Source of the DNA: Candidatus Schekmanbacteria bacterium GWA2_38_11
GTDB lineage: Bacteria; Schekmanbacteria; GWA2-38-11
Assembly: GCA_001790645.1 (NCBI GenBank)
Contig: MGDB01000134.1
Location: 1,165 to 16,796 of the forward strand
Direction: 5' to 3'
Length of the DNA: 15,632 bases
Shown piece by piece: positions 1 to 9,240 of this stretch; position 1 is the first letter of the stretch; each line of letters opens with the position of its first letter. The notes under the pieces were generated by a model, which had not been told where the DNA came from, searched no databases, and saw only the letters and a list, made by a program, of their open reading frames with translations. The position numbers and the translations under genes were made by a program.

Positions 1-615
1 TTTATTATTGTTACAACAATCGCACTATACTTCCTTCCAAAATTTACTCCCTGGTTTTTTAAAAAGGTAGGAAGCCGTGTGAGTGAACCTGAAACAAAGT
101 TTATATTCTTTTTGCTCTTCGGACTTGGCGGTATTTCTATGATGGCAAAGAGTGAAGCGGTACTTCCAGCATATCTTGTAGGGATGGTACTTGCACCATT
201 CTTTCTTAAAAATAAAACCCTGAGCCATAGGATGCGTGTTACAGCATTCACAATGCTAACACCATTTTATTTTCTTAAAGCTGGTTCACTTGTTAAGCTC
301 TCGGCAATATGGAGCAGTGTAGTGTTGATAGTAATTTTTCTTATGATAAAGATGGGGACAAAATTTATAGGAGTGTGGCCGCCAACCAAAATATTCAGCT
401 TTGGTAAAAAGGAAGGGATGTATACAACTTTACTTATGTCAACAGGACTTACATTTGGTACAATCTCAGCGCTTTTTGGACTGACTAATAAGATAATAAA
501 TCAGGAGCAATATACAATCCTTGTTACTACTGTTATACTTTCAGCAGTGATACCCACTTTAATTGCGCAAAAATGGTTTCAACCAAAAATTACGAAGGAG
601 AACAATAATGTTTAA
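1..615 (+). CDS. Cation:proton antiporter, CPA2/Kef type (C-terminal part, 5' end outside window)
   Basis: The frame is open from the first base, so only the last 204 residues are seen. They are mostly hydrophobic membrane segments joined by short basic loops, with small-residue-rich helices (FGLGGISMM, LVGMVLAPFF, LMSTGLTFGTISALFG) as in the membrane domain of monovalent cation/H+ antiporters. The protein would exchange Na+ or K+ for protons across the inner membrane. The visible end stops shortly after the last helix with a short basic tail, and no TrkA-N/RCK regulatory domain follows. The gene overlaps the universal stress protein by 8 bases, a common pairing for this transporter family. 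The GTG at 79 is internal, because the same frame continues upstream with transmembrane-like sequence. The family call is good; the transported ion is unknown. Confidence 0.8.
   Translation, partial: FIIVTTIALYFLPKFTPWFFKKVGSRVSEPETKFIFFLLFGLGGISMMAKSEAVLPAYLVGMVLAPFFLKNKTLSHRMRVTAFTMLTPFYFLKAGSLVKLSAIWSSVVLIVIFLMIKMGTKFIGVWPPTKIFSFGKKEGMYTTLLMSTGLTFGTISALFGLTNKIINQEQYTILVTTVILSAVIPTLIAQKWFQPKITKENNNV
595..600 (+). promoter_or_regulatory. Ribosome binding site that fixes the universal stress protein start
   Basis: AAGGAG lies 7 bases before the ATG at 608. It supports that start over the in-frame ATG at 563, which has no such site and would add 15 basic residues not seen in the family. Confidence 0.75.
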
Positions 616-1030
616 GAAAATATTAATCGCCAATGATGGTTCAGCAAGTGCAAAGAATGCACTCCAGGTTGCTATTGACCTTGCAAAAAAATACAACGCA
701 GAACTCCACGGCATCTCAGTTGAAGAGGGAGTTCCCCATTATGCTGCGACTATTGGCGAAGTAGAAGAATTTAAGCAGGAGGCAAACAATTATTTTAGAA
801 AGGTTAATGAAGAAGCCACTGAGATGGCAAGGAAAGAAGGAGTTGAGCTTCACACAAAGGTTTTACCGGGTCATGAAGTCGAGACAATAGTTAATTATAC
901 CAAAGATGGAAAATTTGATCTTTTGGTGATTGGTTTTATGGGCCATTCAAAAATCTTTGGAAGGGTATGGGGTTCAACATCACAGAACCTAACAAAGCTT
1001 TCCCCCTGTACCGTACTTGTTGTAAAGTAG
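608..1030 (+). CDS. Universal stress protein (UspA family, ATP-binding type)
   Basis: This is a 140-residue single-domain cytoplasmic protein, the usual length for the family. It begins with the typical first strand FKKILIANDGS and ends with the typical last strand CTVLVVK. Near the C-terminus it carries the nucleotide-binding pattern G-x2-G-x9-G-S/T (GFMG, nine residues, GST), which marks the ATP-binding branch of the family. The gene starts inside the last codons of the antiporter gene, so translation is probably coupled. That context suggests it senses energy or stress state for the transporter, which is inference. The family call is firm, the precise role is not known. Confidence 0.92.
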   Translation: MFKKILIANDGSASAKNALQVAIDLAKKYNAELHGISVEEGVPHYAATIGEVEEFKQEANNYFRKVNEEATEMARKEGVELHTKVLPGHEVETIVNYTKDGKFDLLVIGFMGHSKIFGRVWGSTSQNLTKLSPCTVLVVK

Positions 1031-1056
1031 GATAGAGTGGTAACAGAATTTGCAGT

Positions 1057-1084
1057 TTGACAAGGAATTTTTAGGTGTTATAAT
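1057..1084 (+). promoter_or_regulatory. Consensus sigma70-type promoter of the enolase operon
   Basis: TTGACA (1057-1062) and TATAAT (1079-1084) are both perfect hexamers, separated by 16 bases. A TG one base before the -10 box (TGTTATAAT) makes it an extended -10 promoter as well. Transcription should start near 1091, giving a leader of about 150 nt before the enolase ATG. It sits just after the stress protein stop, so it separates the two transcription units. Confidence 0.82.
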
Positions 1085-1103
1085 AAAATTTAACAGAGTA
1101 ACG

Positions 1104-1129
1104 GGTAGCCTACCTACCGGCAGGCAGGC
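1104..1129. repeat. CCTGCC/GGCAGG palindromic repeat, copy 1
   Basis: The arms GCCTACCTACC (1108-1118) and GGCAGGCAGGC (1119-1129) pair at 9 of 11 positions. Both mismatches are A/C on this strand, so they would be allowed G/U pairs in RNA from the other strand. The element lies within the predicted enolase leader. Related copies are at 4889-4910, 4974-4993 and 10727-10746. The flank GGTAGCCT (1104-1111) also recurs beside copy 3. Confidence 0.7.
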
Positions 1130-1180
1130 AAGCAGAGAGCAGGAAGAAGCGAGAGTCGTTCAAAAAACTTATAGCCTAAT

Positions 1181-2526
<1,346 letters not shown>

Positions 2527-2529
2527 AAT

Positions 2530-4560
2530 GTGATCTCTTTTGGAAAGGAAACAGTCGGGAACTTAAAAATTGCATCGAGAAAAGAATGGCTCCTGACAAA
2601 CGGCATAGGAGGTTATGCATCATCAACTATTACCGGGTGCAATACCAGACGTTATCACGGCTTGCTTGTTGCAGCTACAAAACCTCCTCTTGGCAGGATG
2701 GTACTCCTGTCAAAGCTTGAAGAAGTAATAGGTATTGAAGAAGCATCTTACCAACTATCAACAAACCGTTATCCTAAAACGATTCATCCCCAGGGTTATC
2801 TTTTATTGCAGGGTTTTAAGATGGACCCTTTCCCTAAATTTATTTTTTCTGTGGAAAATATCATAGTAGAAAAAGAGATTGCCATGGTTCGCGGTGAAAA
2901 TACGACAATTATAACATACCGAATATACAATTCTGGCAGGGCAATTAATTTTGTTGCTTCACCGTTGATTGCATGCAGAGATTCTCACTGGCTTATGAGG
3001 GAAGATAAGGAGTTTAATCCATCCTTAGAGGTAAAGAATTCCACTATAAGCATTAGACCTTACTTGGATACCCCTACCATATACATACAGGGAAAGGATT
3101 TAAGTTTTATTCCCGGAGGATGCTGGTATCACAGTTTTGAGTATGAAGTCGAGAGGGCAAGGGGACTGGATTTTATTGAAGACCTTTATGACGTCGGCTA
3201 CTTTATGACATCTGTTAAAGGAGAAGCTGAATTTTCAATAATTGCAAGTGACAAGCCAATAAATAAGGGTTTGGATATTGAGAGAATCAAGGCAGAAGAA
3301 AAGGAAAGGATTCAAAAAATTATTGAACTCTCCGGTGCAGGAGATGAAATTGAAACAACTTTGGTAAAGGCATCTGATTGTTTCATTGTGGACAGAAAGA
3401 TAAAAGCTGAAGGCGAGGGAGAAACTGTGCAGGCGAAAACAATACTTGCAGGCTATCACTGGTTAAGCGACTGGGGCAGGGATGCAATGGTAGCACTTGA
3501 GGGCCTGACCCTAATTACAAAGCGGTATTCAGATGCGAGGGCAATTCTTACAAACTTTGCCAAAAATTCAAAAGGCGGACTGATTCCAAACAATTTTCCT
3601 GAATGGGGAGAAAAACCGCAATTTAACAGCATGGATGCATCTCTGTGGTTTATTATGGCATCTTATAAATACCTGGCAGCGACCGGAGATTTAGAGTTTA
3701 TTAACAAAACCCTTTTTAAGAAATTAGAGGAGATAATATCCAGTTACAAGAAAGGCATTGATTTTGGCATATCAATGGATGAAGACGGGTTAATCTATTC
3801 AAATGAAAACAGATACCGGCTTACATGGATTGATTCAAGGAACGAAGAACTCTTCATACCTGCAAGATATGGAAAAGTAGTGGAAGTCCAAGCGCTGTGG
3901 TTTAATGTTTTGATGATGCTTGATGAAATCTCAAGTCAACTGGGGATGTGGAATCCCAAGTACAAGGAGCTGGCCGAAAAGGTAAGAGAGTCCTTTTGTA
4001 AAAAATTCTGGTGTACAGAAGAAGGTTATTTGTTTGACTGCATCTGGAAGAACAAAGTTGATTCCTCTCTCAAGCCCAGCCAGATTATTGCCGTGGGTTT
4101 GCCTTTCTCAATACTTCCCCGCGACAGGGAAAAAAATGTAGTAGAGATTATTCATAAGAAACTGTTTACACCTCTTGGGATTAAAGATTTTACAAAAACC
4201 TTTAAAGATTCAAGCCAGGTTCAGAAAAATGATTTTTCCAGGCGTGACAATTCTTTCCATCAGGTAAATATCTGGGTCTGGCTGATGGGTTATTTTATAG
4301 AAGCTTATTTAAAAGTTAATGATAATTCAATTACAGCTATTACCAGGGCCAAAATGATGCTGGAGCCACTTTTTGAGCATATAAAGGATACGGGCGTTGG
4401 GTTTCTTTCAGAATATTTTGACGGGAATGAACCATATGCACCAAAGGGCTGTATAGCTCAGGCTTGGTCTGTAGCTGAACTTCTGAGAATAAAAAAAATA
4501 TTAGAAGAACTTGAAAGGAGTCAGGTAAAGCAGAATGCCTATTTACGAATACCGGTGTAA
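2530..4560 (+). CDS. Glycogen debranching enzyme, bacterial/archaeal GDE type (GH133 amylo-alpha-1,6-glucosidase)
   Basis: It probably hydrolyses alpha-1,6 branch points left in glycogen after phosphorylase action, in the cytoplasm. The 676 residues are a full-length match to the two-domain family. The N-terminal GDE domain opens with TNGIGGYASSTITG at 23-36 and TRRYHGLLVA at 39-48. The C-terminal (alpha/alpha)6-barrel domain shows the family blocks GYHWLSDWGRD (308-318), SMDASLWF (367-374), TWIDS (432-436), GKVVEVQALW (448-457), FHQVNIWVW (576-584) and GCIAQAWSVAE (640-649). GTG is taken as the start: GAGAGG, overlapping the enolase stop, lies 6 bases upstream, and the overlapping ATG at 2528 is immediately followed by a stop. 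The 3-base gap to enolase implies translational coupling. The family is certain; whether a 4-alpha-glucanotransferase activity is also present cannot be told. Confidence 0.93.
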   Translation: MISFGKETVGNLKIASRKEWLLTNGIGGYASSTITGCNTRRYHGLLVAATKPPLGRMVLLSKLEEVIGIEEASYQLSTNRYPKTIHPQGYLLLQGFKMDPFPKFIFSVENIIVEKEIAMVRGENTTIITYRIYNSGRAINFVASPLIACRDSHWLMREDKEFNPSLEVKNSTISIRPYLDTPTIYIQGKDLSFIPGGCWYHSFEYEVERARGLDFIEDLYDVGYFMTSVKGEAEFSIIASDKPINKGLDIERIKAEEKERIQKIIELSGAGDEIETTLVKASDCFIVDRKIKAEGEGETVQAKTILAGYHWLSDWGRDAMVALEGLTLITKRYSDARAILTNFAKNSKGGLIPNNFPEWGEKPQFNSMDASLWFIMASYKYLAATGDLEFINKTLFKKLEEIISSYKKGIDFGISMDEDGLIYSNENRYRLTWIDSRNEELFIPARYGKVVEVQALWFNVLMMLDEISSQLGMWNPKYKELAEKVRESFCKKFWCTEEGYLFDCIWKNKVDSSLKPSQIIAVGLPFSILPRDREKNVVEIIHKKLFTPLGIKDFTKTFKDSSQVQKNDFSRRDNSFHQVNIWVWLMGYFIEAYLKVNDNSITAITRAKMMLEPLFEHIKDTGVGFLSEYFDGNEPYAPKGCIAQAWSVAELLRIKKILEELERSQVKQNAYLRIPV

Positions 4561-4840
4561 GAAATGCAGCACAATAACCACCTTTATTGAAAAAGTGGAT
4601 GAGATAAAATTTTTAAGCCGCAAATGCAGTAATTGTGGAAGCAGGCGGTTGAAGAAAGTACTCTCAAGTTTTTCGACCCATAAAAATGAGTCAACCCAGG
4701 AGATGATAAGTGATTTGAAGAGGCATGGGAAAGTAAATTTTGCACCAAAATTGCCCGGTCCGGGAGGGATTCAAGGACCACCTCCCGGCGGCTGTCCGTA
4801 TGCCGGGGAGTCAGAGAATAAGCAGGGAAAGAATGGGTGA
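4535..4840 (+). CDS. FmdB-family zinc ribbon protein
   Basis: This is a small 101-residue protein. It opens with MPIYEYRC, the hallmark start of the FmdB family, and has two CxxC pairs (C8/C11 and C31/C34) that would bind one zinc in a ribbon fold. The short serine-rich stretch VLSSFST follows, as usual, and then a Gly/Pro-rich tail with a further Cys. The family is named after a proposed regulator of the formamidase operon, but its real function is poorly known. The gene starts inside the debranching enzyme gene, overlapping it by 26 bases, with AAAGGAG at 4514-4520 upstream. It is therefore the last gene of the enolase operon. The reason for this partnership is unknown. Confidence 0.88.
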   Translation: MPIYEYRCKKCSTITTFIEKVDEIKFLSRKCSNCGSRRLKKVLSSFSTHKNESTQEMISDLKRHGKVNFAPKLPGPGGIQGPPPGGCPYAGESENKQGKNG

Positions 4841-4888
4841 AGAGCTCTGGGATTGGCTAAGATAATTATAAGCTCAAATATCAAAATT

Positions 4889-4910
4889 CCTGCCTGCCTG
4901 CCGGCAGGCA
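4889..4910. repeat. CCTGCC/GGCAGG palindromic repeat, copy 2
   Basis: TGCCTGCC (4895-4902) meets GGCAGGCA (4903-4910) as a perfect 16-bp palindrome. It is preceded by an extra CCTGCC period. As RNA it would fold with a CCGG loop. No T-run follows, so it is not a classical terminator. Confidence 0.75.
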
Positions 4911-4958
4911 AATGACAAAATAAAACCAAGTTTCAAAATTTAAAACCAAATCTTTTTA

Positions 4959-5054
4959 GGGTAGGGGAGGCTTCCTGCCTGTCGGCAGACAGGTAGCCTC
5001 CCATCCTGAGTCGAAAGGTCTAAGGATTGAGGGCGCCTAAAGTCGCCCCTACCC
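4959..5054. repeat. Nested inverted-repeat element A (includes CCTGCC copy 3)
   Basis: Outer arms GGGTAGGGG (4959-4967) and CCCCTACCC (5046-5054) are perfect inverse complements. Inside, 4965-4983 pairs with 4984-5002 as a 19-position hairpin with two mismatches and one G/T pair, centred on the CCTGCCTGTC/GGCAGACAGG repeat. A second short hairpin is GGGCG (5031-5035) with CGCCC (5044-5048). The inner hairpins share a few bases with the outer arms, so the folds compete. I see no coding capacity. Confidence 0.75.
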
Positions 5055-5072
5055 GCAAGCCCTCTAAAACAA

Positions 5073-7919
5073 ATGAAAAATGTAAATAACAGATTTGAAA
5101 AAGACAAACCATTAAGAAAAGATGTGCATTTTCTTGGGAACGTTCTGGGCGATGTCCTTAAAGAACAGGAAGGGATTGGAATTTTTGAGAAAGAAGAATT
5201 AATAAGAAAGTTATGCAAGACCCTGCGCAGAACTTACTCTCCATTTCTTGAAAATGTATTAATAAAAGAAATAGAGAAGCTTAACCCGGAAGCCCAAAAA
5301 AAAATAATAAAGGCATTTTCCGTATATTTCCAGCTTGTAAACATTGCAGAGCAATACCACAGAATCAGGCGCCGGAGGGCCTATCAGGTAATGGCAGAGC
5401 CAAAACCCCAAAAGGGTTCCATAGCAGAGCTGGTGTCTGACTTGAGTAAGGAGAAGTTTCCGGCAGGAAAAATAAATGAGTTGCTGAAAGAACTTTCAAT
5501 TGAACTTGTAATAACCGCGCATCCAACTGAAGCGCTGCGAAGGACAATCTTAAGCAAAAATAAAAAAAATTCCATTCTTATAGATTCCCTTGAAACAAAA
5601 GTCTTAACTCACTTTGAAAGAAGCATGATTGTTGATGAAATATACAGAGAAATAACAGGCCTGTGGCAGACAGAGGATATAAGGCAGGAAAAACCTACAG
5701 TTGCAGATGAAATCAGAAACGGACTTTTTTATTTTGATGAAACAATTTTTGATACTCTGCCAAAGTTTTATGAAGAGATAAGCTATCAGTTAAAAAAACA
5801 ATATGAAGGCTTCAATTTTAAAATCCCGCCGTTTCTTCGCTTTGGTTCATGGATTGGGGGAGACAGGGACGGGAATCCCTTAGTTAATGATACTGTAATG
5901 GAATCTGCCCTGCGAATGCAAAAGTCATTAATATTGGAGAAATACAGGAGTTCTATTGAATCTTTAATTGAATCTTTGAGTGTATCGACGAAGCTTACAG
6001 GAGTTAGCAGAGGATTACTCAATTCATTAAAAGAAGATGATAGGAAACTGCCAAAATTCGCAAGGATAATTGCAAAGCGAAATCCTAATGAGCTTTACAG
6101 GAAAAAACTTAGTTTTGTTCTTCAGAAAATAAAGAATACTATTGAGGCAAATAAGCCTGCGGTTTTACCAATCATTTCGCCTGCAAACAAGGGTTATGTA
6201 AGAAATCTGGAATGGTATTACAGGGACGGTGAAGAGCTTCTGGAAGATTTAAATGTGATCAAAGGAAGCCTGATTTCAAATAAAGGGGCAAGAATTGCTC
6301 AGGGAGACCTGGCAACTCTTATCAGGCAGGTAGAACTCTTTGACCTGTACTTAGCAAAGCTCGATATAAGACAGCATTCAGCGCTTCATGCATCAGCAAT
6401 AGCAGATATTGCAAAAAAGCTTAATTGGATTGATAAGGGCTATTTAATAATAAGTGAGGAAGATAAAATTGATCTTTTAACTAAAAAAATAGGTGAGAGG
6501 AGACAAACTCATACCTTTGATATACCAAAATTTTCACCGGAAACAAAAGAAGTCCTTGAAACATTCAGGAACGTAAAGAGGCTGCTGTTGGAGGTAAGCC
6601 CCAAGGCCATTGATACTTATATTATCAGCAATGCTCACTCAGCGAGTAATGTATTGGAGGTATTATATCTTGCAAAACTGACAGGTCTTTACCAGGTGAA
6701 TGAAAAGAGAGGAATCTTAAGCAGATTGAATATAGTACCATTATTTGAGTCCATTAATGACCTGAAAAAAGCTCCTGATATTATGTCTTGTCTTTTTGAA
6801 AACCCGGTTTTTAAAAGCCATTTAGAGGCAAGGGGGAATTTGCAGGAAATAATGCTCGGATATTCTGATAGCGGCAAGGATGGTGGCTTTCTTACCTCAA
6901 GCTGGGAGCTTTATAAATCACAGACTGCGCTTTCAGGCCTTGCAAAGAGAAGCAACATAACTCTAAAACTTTTCCACGGCAGGGGAGGGTCAGTTGGCAG
7001 GGGTGGAGGGCCGATGCATCAGGCAATCTTAGCTCAGCCTGCAGGAACAGTGAATGGAAAAATTAAGATAACGGAGCAGGGAGAGGTAGTATCATCAAGA
7101 TATACGATTCCCGAAATAGCTATGAGAAATTTCGAGCTTATCGCTAGTGCTGTTATCCTTTCATCAGTAAAGAAAAAGAGAAAAGATATTCCAGACCCTG
7201 ATAAGGAAAAAACCTGGACAGATACTATTAAAGAGCTGTCAGATTATTCATATAAATTTTACAGGGAATTTATCTATGACCAGGAAGATTTTAAAGAATA
7301 TTTTTATAAAGCATCGCCGATTGAGGAAATTGGTGAACTTAATATTGGTTCAAGGCCTGCAAGGAGAAAAAAGAGCAGGAGGATTGAAGATCTAAGGGCT
7401 ATTCCATGGGTCTTCGCCTGGACACAGAACAGGCACATTCTTCCGGCATGGTTTGGGATCGGTTCCGCATTTTATGAATTTATTAAAAAAAATAAAAAAA
7501 CTAATATTAAAATTTTAAAGGAAATGTATTCGCGCTGGTTATTTTTTAGAACGTTAATTGATAATTTAGAAATGACCCTTGGAAAAAGCGATATGAGGAT
7601 TGCAAGGAGATATGCGAGCCTTGTTGAAAATGCAAAGATCAGGGAATTGATATTCTCAAGGATTGAAAAGGAATATGAATTAACAAGGGAGATGGTTTTA
7701 GAGATTACAGAAGAGGATGGGTTGCTGGATAACTCACCACTTCTTAAGCGGACAATAAATTTGAGAAACCCTTATATAGACCCTTTAAGTTATATCCAGG
7801 TGAGGCTGTTGCGAGAACTCAGAGTAAAGGCTTTAAGGGGAAAGAGGAAAAAAGAAATCATTTTTATGGTACTCTCCACGATTAATGGAATTGCTGCGGG
7901 AATGAAAAATACAGGGTAA
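5073..7919 (+). CDS. ppc: Phosphoenolpyruvate carboxylase
   Basis: It carboxylates phosphoenolpyruvate with bicarbonate to oxaloacetate, an irreversible anaplerotic step in the cytoplasm. The 948 residues run full length, from the typical N-terminal LRKDVHFLGNVLGDVL to the conserved C-terminal NTG (946-948). Active-site blocks are intact: TAHPTE with H150, FGSWIGGDRDGNP (G262, G263, D264, R265), YSDSGKDGG with K602, FHGRGGSVGRGGGP with H635, R637 and R643, TEQGE, and GSRPA with R761 followed by LRAIPWVFAWTQNR. By a constant offset of 56, K602 and R643 correspond to E. coli K546 and R587. The ATG at 5073 has no clear Shine-Dalgarno sequence, but any start after about residue 15 would cut into conserved sequence. 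It lies downstream of enolase, which makes its substrate, but across a repeat-filled gap of 232 bases, so it is probably a separate unit. Confidence 0.97.
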   Translation: MKNVNNRFEKDKPLRKDVHFLGNVLGDVLKEQEGIGIFEKEELIRKLCKTLRRTYSPFLENVLIKEIEKLNPEAQKKIIKAFSVYFQLVNIAEQYHRIRRRRAYQVMAEPKPQKGSIAELVSDLSKEKFPAGKINELLKELSIELVITAHPTEALRRTILSKNKKNSILIDSLETKVLTHFERSMIVDEIYREITGLWQTEDIRQEKPTVADEIRNGLFYFDETIFDTLPKFYEEISYQLKKQYEGFNFKIPPFLRFGSWIGGDRDGNPLVNDTVMESALRMQKSLILEKYRSSIESLIESLSVSTKLTGVSRGLLNSLKEDDRKLPKFARIIAKRNPNELYRKKLSFVLQKIKNTIEANKPAVLPIISPANKGYVRNLEWYYRDGEELLEDLNVIKGSLISNKGARIAQGDLATLIRQVELFDLYLAKLDIRQHSALHASAIADIAKKLNWIDKGYLIISEEDKIDLLTKKIGERRQTHTFDIPKFSPETKEVLETFRNVKRLLLEVSPKAIDTYIISNAHSASNVLEVLYLAKLTGLYQVNEKRGILSRLNIVPLFESINDLKKAPDIMSCLFENPVFKSHLEARGNLQEIMLGYSDSGKDGGFLTSSWELYKSQTALSGLAKRSNITLKLFHGRGGSVGRGGGPMHQAILAQPAGTVNGKIKITEQGEVVSSRYTIPEIAMRNFELIASAVILSSVKKKRKDIPDPDKEKTWTDTIKELSDYSYKFYREFIYDQEDFKEYFYKASPIEEIGELNIGSRPARRKKSRRIEDLRAIPWVFAWTQNRHILPAWFGIGSAFYEFIKKNKKTNIKILKEMYSRWLFFRTLIDNLEMTLGKSDMRIARRYASLVENAKIRELIFSRIEKEYELTREMVLEITEEDGLLDNSPLLKRTINLRNPYIDPLSYIQVRLLRELRVKALRGKRKKEIIFMVLSTINGIAAGMKNTG

Positions 7920-8107
7920 TCCAACCTTTAAAGTATTTCTTCAAAAAAACCGTTAGTTAATATACTTTTCTCTCCTAATAAGTTGATGAACTGAATAAAA
8001 AGGAATCGAGGATTCAAGGGACGGCCCAAATATTTCCTGGTTCCTGCTGACAACTTGTTGGGAGTTCACGGTTGAAATAACAAAAATATTGACAGGGGTA
8101 TAGAAAA

Positions 8108-8803
8108 ATGCTATTAAAACGCATGCTTTATAGGTCATCAAGGCGCATAATCCTTATCATTTTAATAAGTTTTTGCCTCTTTTTTTATTTTGAGGCAAGT
8201 GGTGAAATATATAAATATGTAGATAAGGAAGGGGTTATTCACTACAGTAATCGATCGAAAAACTCTAATTACAAGCTTCTTCAGGTATTCAACAGCTTCT
8301 CCTATAACAAAACTGCAGTTAGAAGAACACCGTCAACGAATAGAAATTCTGAAGCTCTGAATGGGATTATTGAAGATGTTGCTGAAAAATTCGGGCAGGA
8401 TCCAAAGCTCATCCAATCCATAATCAGAGCGGAATCCAATTATGATACAAATGCAGTTTCTCCGAAAGGCGCCATGGGATTAATGCAGCTTATGCCGGAC
8501 ACAGCGAAGCGGTTCAGAGTAAAAGATCCATTCCATCCAAAGGAAAATATTGAAGGCGGTGTGGCGTATTTAGAGTACCTCATGAAATTATTTAATAATG
8601 ATCTTGAATTGGCTCTTGCTGCATATAATGCCGGTGAGAACAGAGTTATCAATTATTCTGGAATCCCTCCTATTGAAGAAACGCAGGATTACGTGAGAAA
8701 GATATTAAATTCCTATAAAGGCCAGAGAGTTGAAAAAATAAATAAAATTTACAAAATAATTAATAGTGATGGGACAATTCTTTTAACAACTAACCCGGAA
8801 TAA
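8108..8803 (+). CDS. Secreted lytic transglycosylase (SLT family) with DUF4124-like segments
   Basis: It probably cleaves the glycan strands of peptidoglycan in the periplasm, leaving 1,6-anhydromuramyl ends. Residues 1-32 form a signal peptide: a basic start (KR, RR) and a hydrophobic core at about 14-28, with likely cleavage near ASG. Residues 34-50 (IYKYVDKEGVIHYSNRS) match a DUF4124-type segment. The SLT domain covers about 85-205: catalytic E109 in IIRAESNYD, the GAMGLMQLMP block, and AAYNAGENRV. The last 18 residues (IYKIINSDGTILLTTNPE) resemble the N-terminal segment. The start has AGGGG about 10 bases upstream. The 188-base gap before it shows only weak short inverted repeats and no convincing promoter. 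The enzyme class is firm; its specific cellular job is not known. Confidence 0.92.
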   Translation: MLLKRMLYRSSRRIILIILISFCLFFYFEASGEIYKYVDKEGVIHYSNRSKNSNYKLLQVFNSFSYNKTAVRRTPSTNRNSEALNGIIEDVAEKFGQDPKLIQSIIRAESNYDTNAVSPKGAMGLMQLMPDTAKRFRVKDPFHPKENIEGGVAYLEYLMKLFNNDLELALAAYNAGENRVINYSGIPPIEETQDYVRKILNSYKGQRVEKINKIYKIINSDGTILLTTNPE

Positions 8804-8844
8804 TATAAAGTTCAGATCGCAAAAATATTGGAGGGTTGTAAATA

Positions 8845-9240
8845 GTGGAGAAGAAGATAAAGGTTTTGATAGCTAAACCCGGCCTTGACGGCCATGATCG
8901 AGGCGCAAAAATAGTTGCCAGAGCTTTAAGAGATGCTGGCATGGAAGTAGTTTACACAGGGCTCCATCAGACCCCTGAGCAGATAGTAGCAACAGCCCTT
9001 CAGGAAGATGTTGATGCTATCGGTGTGAGCATCCTCTCAGGTTCACACAATTATCAGTTCAACAAGATAATGGAGCTATTAAGGGACAAAAAATTGGAGG
9101 AGATTGTGGTCTTTGGAGGGGGAATAATCCCTGATGAAGATATTCCCAGTTTAAAGCAGATGGGGGTTAAAGGTATATTTACTCCCGGCACATCCACAGA
9201 AACCATAGTTAACTTTGTAAAAGAAAACATACATAAATGA
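8845..9240 (+). CDS. B12-binding (small/alpha) subunit of methylmalonyl-CoA mutase-type enzyme
   Basis: This 131-residue stand-alone cobalamin-binding domain would carry adenosylcobalamin for a separate catalytic subunit. The enzyme most likely interconverts (R)-methylmalonyl-CoA and succinyl-CoA. The DxHxxG motif is present as LDGHDRG, with H17 the expected cobalt ligand, followed by the conserved VSILSGSHN and GGGIIPDED segments of this family. GTG is the start: GGAGGG at 8830-8835 lies 9 bases upstream and the family signature begins almost at once. The stop overlaps the MeaB ATG as ATGA. No large catalytic subunit is in the window, so it must be encoded elsewhere. Isobutyryl-CoA mutase or a related mutase is an alternative that this subunit alone cannot rule out. 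Confidence 0.93.
   Translation: MEKKIKVLIAKPGLDGHDRGAKIVARALRDAGMEVVYTGLHQTPEQIVATALQEDVDAIGVSILSGSHNYQFNKIMELLRDKKLEEIVVFGGGIIPDEDIPSLKQMGVKGIFTPGTSTETIVNFVKENIHK

Larger units (their letters stand above)
4841..5072. other. Intergenic region with palindromic repeats, no gene
   Basis: The gap holds two CCTGCC-type palindromes and a larger nested inverted repeat, listed separately. I found no convincing -35/-10 pair for the downstream PEP carboxylase gene and no hairpin followed by a T-run. The repeat ends 18 bases before the PEP carboxylase ATG. Confidence 0.7.

Noticed and set aside
563..607. ATG at 563 as the start of the universal stress protein
   Set aside because: It would add 15 basic residues foreign to the family, whereas ATG 608 has AAGGAG at good spacing and the canonical first strand.
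79..615. GTG at 79 as the start of the antiporter gene
   Set aside because: The frame stays open to base 1 with hydrophobic, transporter-like sequence, and no ribosome binding site precedes 79. The gene is cut by the window edge.
4965..5002. Strong hairpin as a rho-independent terminator of the enolase operon
   Set aside because: No T-run follows on either strand at the right distance. The same holds for the hairpins at 10834-10886 and 13595-13711.
6861..6890. YSDSGKDGG in PEP carboxylase as an active-site mutation relative to the E. coli SDSAKDAG
   Set aside because: The essential lysine (K602) is kept, and the variant small residues around it occur in other functional bacterial and plant enzymes.
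8089..8094. TTGACA before the lytic transglycosylase as its promoter
   Set aside because: It ends 13 bases before the ATG, so any -10 box would lie at or past the start codon.
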